Shown: positions 1 to 9,356 of the stretch, piece by piece
Layout: the number at the start of each line of letters is the position of its first letter
Numbering within the stretch: the first letter of the stretch is position 1
NCBI GenBank assembly: GCA_019352875.1
Contig: JAAAFW010000006.1
Location: forward strand, 712,284 to 776,283
Length of the DNA stretch: 64,000 nucleotides
Direction of reading: 5' to 3'
DNA from: Pedobacter cryoconitis
GTDB taxonomy: Bacteria; Bacteroidota; Bacteroidia; Sphingobacteriales; Sphingobacteriaceae
Made by a program: the position numbers and the translations under genes
Notes under the pieces: model-generated
Seen by the model: only the letters and a program-made list of their open reading frames with translations
What the model was told of the DNA's origin: nothing
Databases searched by the model: none

Positions 1-687
1 GGCATTATCTATTGGAAATACATTGACATTGCCATCTGAATAAGCATTGGATATATGTTTAGAGAATATTTCCCATTTTACTTCTGGTATTTGTTTTAAT
101 ACAGGCACAAGCCATTTATCGGCAATCGAAGGCAGGTATACGGTATAATGGCCCAGATCTGATATATTTAAGCGCCGGATTTCTGAACGAATAACGGGCG
201 TATAAATGAATTGATCATAACGTTTAAAATGAAAACCTATATAGTGGCTGGCTGGCGCGTAATACTTCATAACCAGCTGTGCCCAGTCTATACTTTTGGA
301 TTTAGGTACCAGGGGAGACTGAAAAGAAGCTTGATGGCTGAGACCTACACTTTCTATACCTTGTAATTTACAGGCCCAGGCGGAAACTGGTTCAAAATCA
401 TTGATAATCAGATTATAGTCTTTCAATGGAAGGCTCCGCATATCTTTTATAAATTTACGCAGGTTCATCGATTTCCAGGTTTCCCAATGATGTACACCAC
501 CTTTGCGACCAAAAACAAAGCTGAAGCCATGGAAGCGGTATTTGACTTCCTGATCCAGCTGCATATCTGCCTGCGTACCGCTTACCAGCAAATCTACTGT
601 TCCGTATTTTTGCAATAAAGGAACGATTTCTCTGGCCCGGCTAATATGACCGTTTCCGGTTGCCTGAATGGCGTACAATATTTTCAT
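1..687 (-). CDS. Glycosyltransferase family protein (MJ1255-like), C-terminus outside window
   Basis: An open frame runs from an ATG at 687 to the left edge with no stop, so 229 N-terminal codons are visible and the C-terminus is missing. The protein opens with MKILYAIQATGNGHISRA, a beta strand followed by a glycine-rich GNGH turn, typical of the nucleotide-sugar glycosyltransferase B fold (MurG/MJ1255-like). Later segments such as YNLIINDFEPVSAWAC and VGLSHQASF fit that group's first Rossmann-like domain. Acceptor and donor are unknown. It lies 62 bp downstream of the sugar-kinase gene in the same direction and could be the last gene of the LacI-kinase operon. Its link to the sugar locus is inference from position only. 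Confidence 0.7.
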   Translation of the reverse strand, partial: MKILYAIQATGNGHISRAREIVPLLQKYGTVDLLVSGTQADMQLDQEVKYRFHGFSFVFGRKGGVHHWETWKSMNLRKFIKDMRSLPLKDYNLIINDFEPVSAWACKLQGIESVGLSHQASFQSPLVPKSKSIDWAQLVMKYYAPASHYIGFHFKRYDQFIYTPVIRSEIRRLNISDLGHYTVYLPSIADKWLVPVLKQIPEVKWEIFSKHISNAYSDGNVNVFPIDNA

Positions 688-749
688 CCGCGCCGAATAT
701 CTGTAAATTTTATGCTTCTGACAATTAGAAATTGAAAAGAGCGTGAATT

Positions 750-1805
750 TTAATACCTGGCGGTGGTAACCATTGTACTCAGTTCATCCTCCATTTTCAG
801 GTAACATTCGAGTAAACGGATCTGATTAGCAGCTCTGTTTAAATTATGTCCCGGATAACGTGATCCATAATAAACATCTTCACTCAAATAGTCAGTCAGG
901 AAGCGGATAGCCTGCATGTAAATAAGAAATTTACCGGAATAGATGAAGTATTCCTGTTCTTCTGCCGTCAGGACATTGCCCATTTCAGACATATAACCCA
1001 TGTAGATTGCTTTGAAAAAATCTTTCCGGACATTTATCTGAGCGAGATCTGTTTCTTCTTCATTAGCTGAAGAAAGATAGGTGCGCATCATATCTCCAAC
1101 ATCACTGATAAAATATCCTGGCATAACTGTATCAAGATCTATCACGCACATTCCTTTATTCTGCTGATCGAGCAACACATTATTAATCTTGGTATCGTGA
1201 TGGACCACGCGTACCGGAATCAAATTGCCGTTGACAATTTCCTCATAGGTATTTACAATATGGCGGTGATCCTGAATGAAGCCGATTACGTCTGAAGAAC
1301 GGGCCATTCTTTCTTCGGAAGCATTTTTTAGTGCAGTATTAAATTGCTGGTAGCGTAAACTAAGATTATGAAAATCCGGTAGTGTAATTTTTAGCTGGCT
1401 GACGTCGAAATCCTGTAGCACACGGGAAAATTTACCAAATTGAGCGGCTCCCTCAAAAGCTTCTTCCGGTTGACTGAGTACGTTTAAACTGTGAGAGTTT
1501 TCTACGAAAGGGAAAAGCCGGAAATAACCATCCTGGGTTTTAACCAGCGACTCACCATGTTGCGTAGGTAAAGGAGAAATGAATAAATAACCGGGATTGT
1601 TCTTGTCCAGATATAGCCGCAGTTTGGTAAGGTTCTCGTCTATGTCCTCCGGGGTTTTGAAAACAGATGCGTTGACCTGCTGCAAAATATAATTTCCGGT
1701 TACTGTTTTTATTTTCCAGGTTTTATTAATTAATCCATCACCAAATAATTGAATCTGCGAATTTGAAAGATGAATTCCGTACTGGGCTAATATTTGGTTA
1801 TGCAT
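750..1805 (-). CDS. N-acetylhexosamine 1-kinase-like phosphotransferase (APH fold)
   Basis: 351 aa, aminoglycoside-phosphotransferase/choline-kinase fold. The N-lobe has GDGLINKTW and YILQQVNASVF. The catalytic loop is VHHDTKINNVLLD (about residue 204), with the catalytic Asp and the metal-binding Asn, and the metal-binding strand is VIDLDTVMPGY. The C-terminal stretch with RFLTDYLSEDVYY, RYPGHNLNRA and QIRLLE closely follows what I remember of bifidobacterial NahK, which phosphorylates the anomeric position of GlcNAc/GalNAc. The likely role is cytoplasmic conversion of GalNAc or GlcNAc to its 1-phosphate. It follows the LacI gene by 86 bp. That gap holds a near-match to the LacI operator (1877-1886). 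Many such proteins are annotated only as phosphotransferase, so substrate is inferred from resemblance plus the GH109 enzyme in the same locus. Confidence 0.75.
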   Translation of the reverse strand: MHNQILAQYGIHLSNSQIQLFGDGLINKTWKIKTVTGNYILQQVNASVFKTPEDIDENLTKLRLYLDKNNPGYLFISPLPTQHGESLVKTQDGYFRLFPFVENSHSLNVLSQPEEAFEGAAQFGKFSRVLQDFDVSQLKITLPDFHNLSLRYQQFNTALKNASEERMARSSDVIGFIQDHRHIVNTYEEIVNGNLIPVRVVHHDTKINNVLLDQQNKGMCVIDLDTVMPGYFISDVGDMMRTYLSSANEEETDLAQINVRKDFFKAIYMGYMSEMGNVLTAEEQEYFIYSGKFLIYMQAIRFLTDYLSEDVYYGSRYPGHNLNRAANQIRLLECYLKMEDELSTMVTTARY

Positions 1806-1876
1806 ATAGATTTAGGAATGGTTGTTCATAAAGACATCAAACCAAACTTAAACAATTTCGTTAGGAGATTTTTGTG

Positions 1877-1886
1877 CAAACGGTTG
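1877..1886. promoter_or_regulatory. Candidate LacI-family operator, one mismatch
   Basis: CAAACGGTTG lies between the LacI stop and the kinase start. It differs at one base from the perfect CAAACGTTTG palindromes found between susC and the GH109 arm. It may allow local control of the kinase, or be chance. Confidence 0.35.
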
Positions 1887-1891
1887 TGTAA

Positions 1892-2920
1892 TTATTTATT
1901 TTTCCCGGTGACCAGTTCTGATTCTACGACCACTTTATACCATGCTTGTTCTGTACTGTTGTCTGGTTTAGGACTGTTAATCAGATCCAGAAGAATATCT
2001 GCAGCTTTCTGGCCTTGTTTAAACGGAAATTGTTCTACAGAGGCAATCGGTGTATTTTCCATGTACTCGATAATTGGCAGGTTTGCATAACTTACAAATT
2101 CGATGTCTTTATTGATCTTTAGATTTTGTGAGCGTGCATAACGCATAGCAAAGAGTGCCACATAGTCGTTAAATGTAACCACAGCGGTGGGTTTACGTTT
2201 ATGAAGAATAAATGTATTCATGGCCTGAACAGTATCTTCTTCTGTCAGCGCTGTATGAATCATCAGTGACGGATCATATTTAAGGCGGTGAGAAGTCATC
2301 GCTTTGATATAACCATTTTTACGTTCTGCACTGGACGTCATATTGGTTGGACCATTAATCATCCCGATAGTCCTGTGCCCTTTTTTTAACAGGAAGCTCA
2401 CTGCCTCATAGGTTCCGGTTTCAAGATTTGATGCCACGGAATGAATGTTTTTTATGGCGGGAATACGATCGAAAAATACAATCGGAATCTGCAGCCTGTT
2501 CAGTGCCTCAAAATGATCAAAATTAATGGTCGTTTTTGCTACTGAAATCAATAGCCCGTCAACCCGCTGTGTTTTCATTTTCTCCAGTAAGACTTTTTCC
2601 AGATCGGCATCATCATGGGATTGGGCCAGCAGTACAGTATAATTACGTTTATAAGCAATTTCTTCTATCCCGCTAATTGCAGCAGAAAAAAAAGATTCAG
2701 AGAGTTCGGGCAAAATAACGCCAATGGTATGCGATTTTCCCTGAAGAAACTGTATTGCACGTTGATTTGGTTCGTAATTTAATTCTTTGGCTATTTTCTT
2801 GACACGCATTTTTGTGGTCAGGCCAATACTGGGATGGTCATTTAAAGCGCGGGAAACTGTGCTTACTGAAATGTCCAGTAATTTAGCAATTTCTTTAATG
2901 GTTGTAGGTTTAACCGACAT
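1892..2920 (-). CDS. LacI/PurR-family transcriptional regulator
   Basis: 342 aa, full length for the family. The N-terminal helix-turn-helix is TIKEIAKLLDISVSTVSRAL (residues about 7-26), followed by the hinge region and a periplasmic-binding-protein-like effector domain starting near SHTIGVILPEL (about 64). The HTH type binds palindromes with a central CG, which fits the CAAACGTTTG sites upstream of susC and the 9357 gene. The gene is in the same direction as, but separate from, the susCD unit: a strong terminator at 2966-3003 lies just upstream. The kinase follows in the same direction. The expected effector is a sugar or sugar phosphate released from the GH109 substrate, which is inference from context. 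Confidence 0.93.
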   Translation of the reverse strand: MSVKPTTIKEIAKLLDISVSTVSRALNDHPSIGLTTKMRVKKIAKELNYEPNQRAIQFLQGKSHTIGVILPELSESFFSAAISGIEEIAYKRNYTVLLAQSHDDADLEKVLLEKMKTQRVDGLLISVAKTTINFDHFEALNRLQIPIVFFDRIPAIKNIHSVASNLETGTYEAVSFLLKKGHRTIGMINGPTNMTSSAERKNGYIKAMTSHRLKYDPSLMIHTALTEEDTVQAMNTFILHKRKPTAVVTFNDYVALFAMRYARSQNLKINKDIEFVSYANLPIIEYMENTPIASVEQFPFKQGQKAADILLDLINSPKPDNSTEQAWYKVVVESELVTGKNK

Positions 2921-2965
2921 GTATGCAAGTTGCGATTATCTTTTAATATTAAATAATTATTAATG

Positions 2966-3003
2966 AAAAAGGAGGCTTACCGGTTCCGGCAAGCCTCCTT
3001 TTT
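2966..3003 (-). terminator. Intrinsic terminator after the susCD-DUF3472 unit
   Basis: A perfect 13-bp stem (AAAAAGGAGGCTT at 2966-2978 with its complement at 2991-3003) encloses a further CCGG/CCGG pairing. Read on the minus strand it ends in a T run. It lies 15 bp beyond the stop of the DUF3472 gene and 46 bp before the LacI start, so it separates the two minus-strand units. Confidence 0.85.
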
Positions 3004-3017
3004 CTATCAGTGCAAAT

Positions 3018-4262
3018 CTACGGAAGCAGGCTGAAGTCTATCTCCGGAGGATGGACTGCATTGAAGGGGACGGTGAAAATTTCATTCAAAGGAACTCCCG
3101 GACTGAAAAATCCTCCGTTTTGAAGGAAAAATCCCGTCTTGCTTAAGCCGCCGGCATAATCGATACGATATGCCCTTTTGGCAATGTCATCCCCGGTGAA
3201 TTTAGCTTTATTTAATGGTATCCAATTTCCTGATTTATCTCTTATCCATTGATTACTATAAACTGCCTTTCTGGTCTGATCGCCCATTTCCGGGTCAAAA
3301 TTTTCTAAAAAGGAGTGGAGCTTCGTAAGATATGTTTGCGTTTGCGGTCTGCGGAAACTGGCTATAAGCATCCACTCTGCGTCAGCTGGTTTAAAATAAG
3401 AAGTATAAATTGTAGAATTTGTAGCCTGATCGGGGGCTGCGCTGGTCAGAAACGCATATCGTTTTCCAGCAGTCCACGGGTAAACCAGAAAACTCTGACC
3501 GCCAGATCCTTCATCACCAAATTCGCCTGCATGCACATTTTCGCCTTTTTTAAGCATCAAAATCTTTTGATCGTCGGGGATTGCAGAAGGGTCGTCGGTA
3601 TGGAAGGGGCTCCAAATGGAGAATAATACCCGTCTCTCCGATTTAGAATTGACCTGGATCCCGAAATAACCTTCTCCAAAACCGTTTGCCATGAAATATG
3701 ATCCAACCGGGTCTTTTCCTTGCGGTACTGTGATCTCATTATAGAACCATGAAATATCTTGTTTGACCAGCGTTTCGGGTAATTGGTAATTTAGGTGTAC
3801 AGAGGGCCCGCGTCTGCCCCAGTAAAATCTGTTATCCTGATTATCTTTTACATAATTGGTTTGTACTTCGGCGGGAAGATCGTTCAGATGAACTGCCCGG
3901 GCAACCCCCAAATTACCTGATTTTTCAGTCAGTTCGATAGTAGTATATCCTGAATGCTCAAATTGGAATGTACCTGCATCTATCAGTTGCGGTGCCTTTC
4001 CACTCACTTTTAATGTACGTAATTGTTTCCCTGCTTTGATTACTATTTCAGCATCGCCATTGGGTACGATATCAAGGCTTATTCTGCTTTTGGCTGGTTT
4101 TGACAGGCTAAAATAGATCCGGACCGAATTATCTTTCTTCCAGCTGTTTCCAGCTACGGGAATAATTACCGGTTGTTGTCTGGCAGCAGCCGGTAAATTT
4201 GTTCCGGAAAAGATTACGGCCAATACTATTAAAGTCAGCTTGCTTAGTGTATTATTGTTCAT
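3018..4262 (-). CDS. Secreted DUF3472 protein with N-terminal DUF5077-like domain
   Basis: 414 aa from the ATG at 4262. An upstream in-frame ATG at 4292 would start inside the hairpin at 4281-4307, so 4262 is preferred. It opens with a signal peptide (about 30 residues, ending near AAARQ). A beta-rich domain of the DUF5077 type follows (starting IPVAGNSW), then a DUF3472 region (YWGRRGPSVHLNYQLPE, VGSYFMANGFGEGYFGIQVN). Such proteins are common beside SusC/SusD pairs and are thought to be secreted glycan-binding or processing accessories, with no established reaction. It is the last gene of the susC-susD unit, 50 bp after susD. Confidence 0.75.
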   Translation of the reverse strand: MNNNTLSKLTLIVLAVIFSGTNLPAAARQQPVIIPVAGNSWKKDNSVRIYFSLSKPAKSRISLDIVPNGDAEIVIKAGKQLRTLKVSGKAPQLIDAGTFQFEHSGYTTIELTEKSGNLGVARAVHLNDLPAEVQTNYVKDNQDNRFYWGRRGPSVHLNYQLPETLVKQDISWFYNEITVPQGKDPVGSYFMANGFGEGYFGIQVNSKSERRVLFSIWSPFHTDDPSAIPDDQKILMLKKGENVHAGEFGDEGSGGQSFLVYPWTAGKRYAFLTSAAPDQATNSTIYTSYFKPADAEWMLIASFRRPQTQTYLTKLHSFLENFDPEMGDQTRKAVYSNQWIRDKSGNWIPLNKAKFTGDDIAKRAYRIDYAGGLSKTGFFLQNGGFFSPGVPLNEIFTVPFNAVHPPEIDFSLLP

Positions 4263-4280
4263 AGCGAAGGTATCAATCAA

Positions 4281-4307
4281 AGAACCCCGCATTTTTTGCG
4301 GGGTTCT
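4281..4307 (-). terminator. Hairpin between susD and the DUF3472 gene
   Basis: 11-bp perfect stem (AGAACCCCGCA at 4281-4291 with its complement at 4297-4307) and a T5 loop. The minus-strand T tract after it is weak (TTGATTGATA). It may be an attenuating terminator or an mRNA-stabilising structure setting a higher level for susCD than for the DUF3472 gene. Confidence 0.6.
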
Positions 4308-4312
4308 TCTTA

Positions 4313-5800
4313 TTATGGGTTTTGAACTAAGTTAGGGTTAACAACCATATCATTTTCGGGAATAAAATAAATTACCCGTGGGCTGGTGTATTTAATCTCC
4401 TGCTGCGTTTCTCCTGATGGCAGATGCGTACCCGGATAGTTTCTGTACATGGTCTGCTTATTTCTGAATACGTCAAATTTGCGCTGTGATTCAAAAGCAA
4501 ACTCCAGTCTTCTTTCATCGAGAATAATATCCAGCACATTAGTGTAGCCCTGCATATTACTAGTAGAAAACAAGGCATTTCCTGTCAATCCGGCTCTTTT
4601 TCTGATTGTATTTACATCGTCAAGTGCTTCTTGTATTCTACCCATCTGATAGGCAGCTTCAGCCCTGGTGAGATACATTTCAGCGAGTCTGAGTACTACA
4701 GGAGAACTCAGTGTCTCATAACCATTCTGAAAGGAATATTTGTTAATGAAATATTTAGGGTATCCATTTCTTTTTTGAAGGATTGGGTTGCCTTGTGCAT
4801 CTTTTTTGATATTACCGCTGGCATCTTTTTCATATTGAGGAACAACAAATGAGTTTCTAACATCCTCAGGATGTTTGTTCAATAACTCTCTATAGGTCTG
4901 TGATGCGTACATTTCTCCATACCCCAGGTCACCTCCCCAGTACATGGAGCCTATTGCATCATCCAGACGGTCATCGGTGAGTACGTGTTTAATAGCGAAA
5001 ATTGTTTCTGAATTTTCTTCTGGAGATTTAGTGAAATACTTTGGATATTCACTGGTAGAGATGAGAGTGTAGCGTTGGGTTTTGATCACTTTATCTGCAT
5101 ATTCCCACGCTTTCTGATAATCTCCCATATAGAGATATACACGGCTCAACATCGCGGAAGCAACTTCTTTTGATGCGAAATTATTGATTTTAGTGCTGTT
5201 CATCAGACCTTCCGCTTTAAGCAGATCTGACAATACAAGCTGATAAACGTCCTTGACCTTGGATCTTGCCGGAAGCTCTTTGACATCTGTATTGGTTTTT
5301 ATCATTACGCCAAGTGATTCACCCTGATCATCGGTATATGGTCTGCCGAAAAGTTTAACCAGATCAAAGTGAACCATGGCCCGCAGGAAGTAATTCTCAC
5401 CCAGGAGCTGGTTTCTTACCGGATCGTCGCTCTCAGCAACTTTTTCAATAACTACGTTGGTACCGTAAATTGCCTGGTAGGCTTTTCTCCAGATATTGGC
5501 AACGTTTCCCTGGTTTTTTTGATGCTGATAGTTATAGGCGAAAAATAAAGGGTCGGTGGTTGTTCCGCTCAGGGAAACGTTATCACTGGCATATTCCGAA
5601 AGGATATGATAGTTTCTAACGTAATATGCGTCTTTAATGTAATTATATGTTCCAATCGTTGCCGATTGCAGGCCTTCCAGCGTGCTGACAACGGTTTCAT
5701 TAATTATACCACTGTAGGGAGGGAGTTCAAGGTCTTTTTTGCAGGAGCCGAAAGTACAGATCAGCGCCATTGCTATGCATATTTTATAATTAGCTTTCAT
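4313..5800 (-). CDS. SusD/RagB-family outer-membrane glycan-binding lipoprotein
   Basis: 495 aa. The signal peptide ends in a lipobox with Cys at about residue 20 (TFGSC-KK), so it is a surface lipoprotein. Helical TPR-like segments (ENYFLRAMVHFDLVKLFGRPY, ASAMLSRVYLYMGDYQKAWEYAD, LRLAEMYLTRAEAAYQMG) and the C-terminal ILDERRLEFAFESQRKFDVFRNK region are hallmarks of RagB/SusD. These proteins cap the SusC channel and capture oligosaccharide. The gene is 24 bp downstream of susC. The ligand cannot be read from sequence; neighbouring GH109 and NahK-like genes suggest a GalNAc-containing glycan. Confidence 0.95.
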   Translation of the reverse strand: MKANYKICIAMALICTFGSCKKDLELPPYSGIINETVVSTLEGLQSATIGTYNYIKDAYYVRNYHILSEYASDNVSLSGTTTDPLFFAYNYQHQKNQGNVANIWRKAYQAIYGTNVVIEKVAESDDPVRNQLLGENYFLRAMVHFDLVKLFGRPYTDDQGESLGVMIKTNTDVKELPARSKVKDVYQLVLSDLLKAEGLMNSTKINNFASKEVASAMLSRVYLYMGDYQKAWEYADKVIKTQRYTLISTSEYPKYFTKSPEENSETIFAIKHVLTDDRLDDAIGSMYWGGDLGYGEMYASQTYRELLNKHPEDVRNSFVVPQYEKDASGNIKKDAQGNPILQKRNGYPKYFINKYSFQNGYETLSSPVVLRLAEMYLTRAEAAYQMGRIQEALDDVNTIRKRAGLTGNALFSTSNMQGYTNVLDIILDERRLEFAFESQRKFDVFRNKQTMYRNYPGTHLPSGETQQEIKYTSPRVIYFIPENDMVVNPNLVQNP

Positions 5801-5824
5801 TTTCTTAAATTTTTTGTTGCCTGA

Positions 5825-8800
5825 TTAGAAGTTTAAATTAACACCGAACATTACTTTTTTGCTGATCGGATACCTGAATCCGCTTACGCCGCTGTTTGCT
5901 GTGCCGGGTTCCAGGTCTGATACTTCAGGATCCATTCCGGAGAATTTCGTTAGTGTGAGCAGATTATCACCACTTACAAATACGCGCAGGTTTGATATGT
6001 TTAGCTTCTTAGTGACACTTTCCGGGAAATTATAAGCAAATGTCACATTCCGCAGACGCAGGTAAGATCCGTCTTCCAGATATCTGGATGAAGGTTTATA
6101 GGAAAGTTTATTTCCGTTAACAACTGCTTTTGGGTGTGTGGCTATATCGCCCGCTTTTTCCCAACGGTTCCAGTCGTCCTTTAATACCATGCTGTTGTAT
6201 TGCGGATATGCACCGTCGGCATCAAATAACTCCCTGCTTGAATTATAGATCTTACTTCCGGATACAAAATTGAAAAACGCATTCAGACTAAAGTTTTTAT
6301 AGGAGAATTCATTACCCATACCTCCCGTGAAATTAGGGGTAGATGTTCCTACATATCTTCTATCTGCAGCATTATAATCGTTAGTGGTAGTGGTGGTGAC
6401 ACTGCCATCCGCCCCGGTTTGGCTTTTATACCACATTGGTTCGCCATTGTCCGGATTAACGCCGGCCCATTCGCGCATAAACCAGGAATTCATGTCCTGA
6501 CCAACTGCAATTCTCTGATTAGTGAATTTATCAATAGGTTGGTCCTGGTATAGTTTACCGACTTTGTTCTTGTTGAATCCAATATTAAAAGTCGTGTTCC
6601 ATTTAAAAGCTCCAGTCAGGTTAATCGTATTCAGCTCGATATCAATACCACGATTTCTAACTGTACCGATGTTTTGTGTTAGCTGATAAAAACCCGAGGC
6701 ACTTGATAAAGGAACCTCAATAATCAGATCTTTATTGGTACGCTGATACACATCGACATTCAGTTCTATTCTATTCCAGAAACCAATATTCATCCCTGCA
6801 TTAATTGTAGTCGGTGTTTCCCAGGTTAGGTTTGGATTCCCCTGCGATGAGGGATAGCCGCCAGGAATATTATTATACTGAACATTGAAGGTATACAACG
6901 GTAAAGAGCCGTAATCTGCGGTAGGCGTATTTCCTGTAACTCCATAACTGGCGCGTAGTTTCAGGTTAGTAATTGTTTTGGAATGAAAGAAGCTTTCATT
7001 GGAAATAAGCCAGCCGCCCGCAAAACTGTAGAACAGGCCGTACATATGATTTCTTCCGAATTTAGAGCTTCCATCATTTCTAAGGGACACTGTTCCGAAA
7101 TAACGGTTGTCGTAATTATAGTCTCCCATGAACAATTCGGAGACATAACGGCTTTTCGATTTTGTACCTGCTAAAGATTTTGGAGTAGCAGTTGCGTCAA
7201 GGATTTCCAGACCCGGCTGAATGCCATATCCGATGCCGGTCATGTTATCCATATAATTCTGCTGATATTCAAATCCTGCGATACCAGAAATATGGTGTTT
7301 ACCCAAATCAAATGCTGTGTTAAATAAGTTAGAGGTAATTACCGAATTAGAATAGCCGTAAACATTCTTTAATTCTCCTGAATTAGCTTTCCCGGTAGGT
7401 GTGCGGGCATCTGTCAGAACCTCATTTCTTGAATTACTCGTTGTATATCTGTTAGAGGTTGTGAAATTCAGATATTTATTGATTTTATACTCTAGTTTTA
7501 AATCGCCGGAAAGGTTCTGTGTCCGTTCATTATCCACATTATAATCACTGAGATATACAAAATTGCTATGATCTCTTCCGAACCATTGTGTCTCCTGATC
7601 GACATATTTTGGAGAACCATCAGCATTGAACGGGTTATCCCAGGGCATATTAGTTGCACTCTGATATAAAGCACCGGTCTGGTCATTGGTCTTTTTCCCA
7701 AAACCTGCATTAATCCTTGTCGTTACTTTCAGGCGGTCGTTGATCTGATGATCCAGGTTCACCCTGAAATTAATATTATTGACACCTGTGTTGATTAATG
7801 TTCCCTGTTCATTGTAATAATTGGCACCAATATAAAAGTGGGTACGGCTGTCTCCGCCTGAGATATTAATATTTTGATTATTAGTATACGCCGTCCGGAA
7901 GGCCAGATCTCTCCAGTCTGTATTACCGGCTGTTTCCGGAATAAAATTGCTTAGGTAGGCAGCACTTTGAAGCGGTAATCCTTTAGTGGTTAAAAAAGCA
8001 TCTATTTGGCTTTGAGTAGGATTTGGGGTTGTGGCGGAAAGCTGTTTAATGTATGACGCCCGTTTTGCATCATAATCATTACTATAGAGATAGGTACTAT
8101 AATCTTTAAGCTGCTGTCCGTTCATTAAGTTGAAGTTGCCTTGAGAGGCAGTATTTACACCGTATGTTCCGCTGTAATTTATCTGTGTTTTACCGCTTTT
8201 ACCTTGTTTTGTAGTAATTACAATAACACCATTTGCGGCTCTGGATCCATACAGACCGGTAGCTGCGGCATCCTTCAATACAGTAACGGACTCGATATCT
8301 CTTGGGTTTGCGGAACCTCCGATGACACCATCTACTACAGTTAGTGGCTCTGCGCCGGCACTTATGGTACCCGTACCACGTATACGAATACTTGTCGCCG
8401 CACCTGGTTGACCTGAGGCTGAAGTAACTACGACACCAGCTGCTTTACCTTGTAATAGATTACTTGTACTGTTGCTGGTAACATCATTTAATTGTTTACC
8501 CGTTACTGTCGAAACTGAGCTGACAATCTGGGATTTACTTTTCGAAGTATAACCGACAACGACAACTTCATCCATTTGCTGTGCATCTGGCTCGAGCGCA
8601 ACCTGGATTGTCGATTTTCCTAATATTTTGACTTCCTGATTCAGATAACCAATATAGCTGAATTCCAATATGCCATCGGCAACGGTGCTAATGGCGAATT
8701 TTCCGTTTCCGTCGGTAATTGCACCTCCGGGGGCTGTTTTGACTTTGACGGAAACACCGGGCATGGCCAGGCCCTTTTCGTCTTTTACTGTACCTGTTAC

Positions 8801-8884
8801 AGTATGTTGCGCAAATGCTGTGCGGGTAAACAGCAGAAATAAAAGGAGTAGTCCGGTTTTGAGTCTGGCGGAGGAAAACTTCAT
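5825..8884 (-). CDS. SusC/RagA-family TonB-dependent outer-membrane transporter
   Basis: 1019 aa from the ATG at 8884, which starts the signal peptide (MKFSSARLKTGLLLLF...AFA-QHTV). A longer frame from 8953 adds 23 residues that would bury the signal. Domains: carboxypeptidase-regulatory-like domain (HTVTGTVKDEKGLAMPGVSV), a MDEVVVVGYTSKSKSQ segment before the plug, plug domain (VRIRGTGTISAGAEPLTVVDG, ATGLYGSRAANGVIVITTK), then a long beta barrel ending GVNLNF with the terminal Phe of outer-membrane proteins. There is no N-terminal FecR-type signalling domain, which fits regulation by LacI rather than by an anti-sigma factor. It imports the oligosaccharide with SusD using TonB energy. Confidence 0.97.
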   Translation of the reverse strand: MKFSSARLKTGLLLLFLLFTRTAFAQHTVTGTVKDEKGLAMPGVSVKVKTAPGGAITDGNGKFAISTVADGILEFSYIGYLNQEVKILGKSTIQVALEPDAQQMDEVVVVGYTSKSKSQIVSSVSTVTGKQLNDVTSNSTSNLLQGKAAGVVVTSASGQPGAATSIRIRGTGTISAGAEPLTVVDGVIGGSANPRDIESVTVLKDAAATGLYGSRAANGVIVITTKQGKSGKTQINYSGTYGVNTASQGNFNLMNGQQLKDYSTYLYSNDYDAKRASYIKQLSATTPNPTQSQIDAFLTTKGLPLQSAAYLSNFIPETAGNTDWRDLAFRTAYTNNQNINISGGDSRTHFYIGANYYNEQGTLINTGVNNINFRVNLDHQINDRLKVTTRINAGFGKKTNDQTGALYQSATNMPWDNPFNADGSPKYVDQETQWFGRDHSNFVYLSDYNVDNERTQNLSGDLKLEYKINKYLNFTTSNRYTTSNSRNEVLTDARTPTGKANSGELKNVYGYSNSVITSNLFNTAFDLGKHHISGIAGFEYQQNYMDNMTGIGYGIQPGLEILDATATPKSLAGTKSKSRYVSELFMGDYNYDNRYFGTVSLRNDGSSKFGRNHMYGLFYSFAGGWLISNESFFHSKTITNLKLRASYGVTGNTPTADYGSLPLYTFNVQYNNIPGGYPSSQGNPNLTWETPTTINAGMNIGFWNRIELNVDVYQRTNKDLIIEVPLSSASGFYQLTQNIGTVRNRGIDIELNTINLTGAFKWNTTFNIGFNKNKVGKLYQDQPIDKFTNQRIAVGQDMNSWFMREWAGVNPDNGEPMWYKSQTGADGSVTTTTTNDYNAADRRYVGTSTPNFTGGMGNEFSYKNFSLNAFFNFVSGSKIYNSSRELFDADGAYPQYNSMVLKDDWNRWEKAGDIATHPKAVVNGNKLSYKPSSRYLEDGSYLRLRNVTFAYNFPESVTKKLNISNLRVFVSGDNLLTLTKFSGMDPEVSDLEPGTANSGVSGFRYPISKKVMFGVNLNF

Positions 8885-9068
8885 CTGTTTCCTCAGTTCT
8901 GATAAAATAATCCTATCCAGAATCTTGTTGTTGATTTGGTAAATTTTAGGCATGCAATGATTTTAAATGGTTAGCAGTTCAATTTTTAAAGCTTGGTTCA
9001 GGAGCTTGTAAATTGAAGATAGCAGGCCTTATGCAAGCTTTAAGCATTTGAAAATGTCTAAATCAACG

Positions 9069-9078
9069 CAAACGTTTG
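9069..9078. promoter_or_regulatory. LacI-family operator 1 (CAAACGTTTG)
   Basis: Perfect 10-bp palindrome in context ACGCAAACGTTTGATT, very close to the PurR consensus ACGCAAACGTTTGCGT. It lies 185 bp upstream of the susC start and 181 bp centre-to-centre from operator 2. Confidence 0.75.
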
Positions 9079-9248
9079 ATTAGATAAAAGCAAGAAAATT
9101 TCATAATGCTTCCCTTGAGTAATTTTGCTTGCTTATAAATAAATAATTGATTATTAGATTATTGTGTATTTTGTTGTGCGTAATTTAAGTTTCTGACTTA
9201 TGTTTTTTTTTTTGATCATTTCAGGATTGTATGCTTTGCCTGCTTTAT

Positions 9249-9283
9249 GCAAACGTTTGATAATTTATTTATCAAACGTTTGC
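9249..9283. promoter_or_regulatory. Paired LacI-family operators 2 and 3 in an inverted repeat
   Basis: Two further CAAACGTTTG palindromes (9250-9259 and 9273-9282) have centres 23 bp apart. They sit in a perfect 15-bp inverted repeat (GCAAACGTTTGATAA at 9249-9263 and its complement at 9269-9283, 5-base spacer). The pair is about 75 bp upstream of the 9357 start. Two adjacent sites plus a distant one suggest cooperative binding or looping. Confidence 0.8.
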
Positions 9284-9356
9284 GCTGATTATTCGATTTT
9301 TAGCGTTGCGGGCATGGAAGGAATTTTTATACCTTGTCATCACCAAATGAATAAAC

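Larger units (their letters stand above)
8885..9356. promoter_or_regulatory. Divergent control region between susC and the 9357-GH109 arm
   Basis: 472 noncoding, AT-rich bases. It holds three perfect CAAACGTTTG palindromes (listed separately). Towards the plus-strand gene there is a possible weak promoter: TTG at 9306-9308, then TAccTTG at 9330-9336 with 21 bases between. No clean TAnnTTTG box was found on the minus strand towards susC. Confidence 0.6.

Noticed and set aside
4263..4292. Longer start for the DUF3472 gene
   Set aside because: It would place the first codons inside the 4281-4307 hairpin and before the signal peptide.
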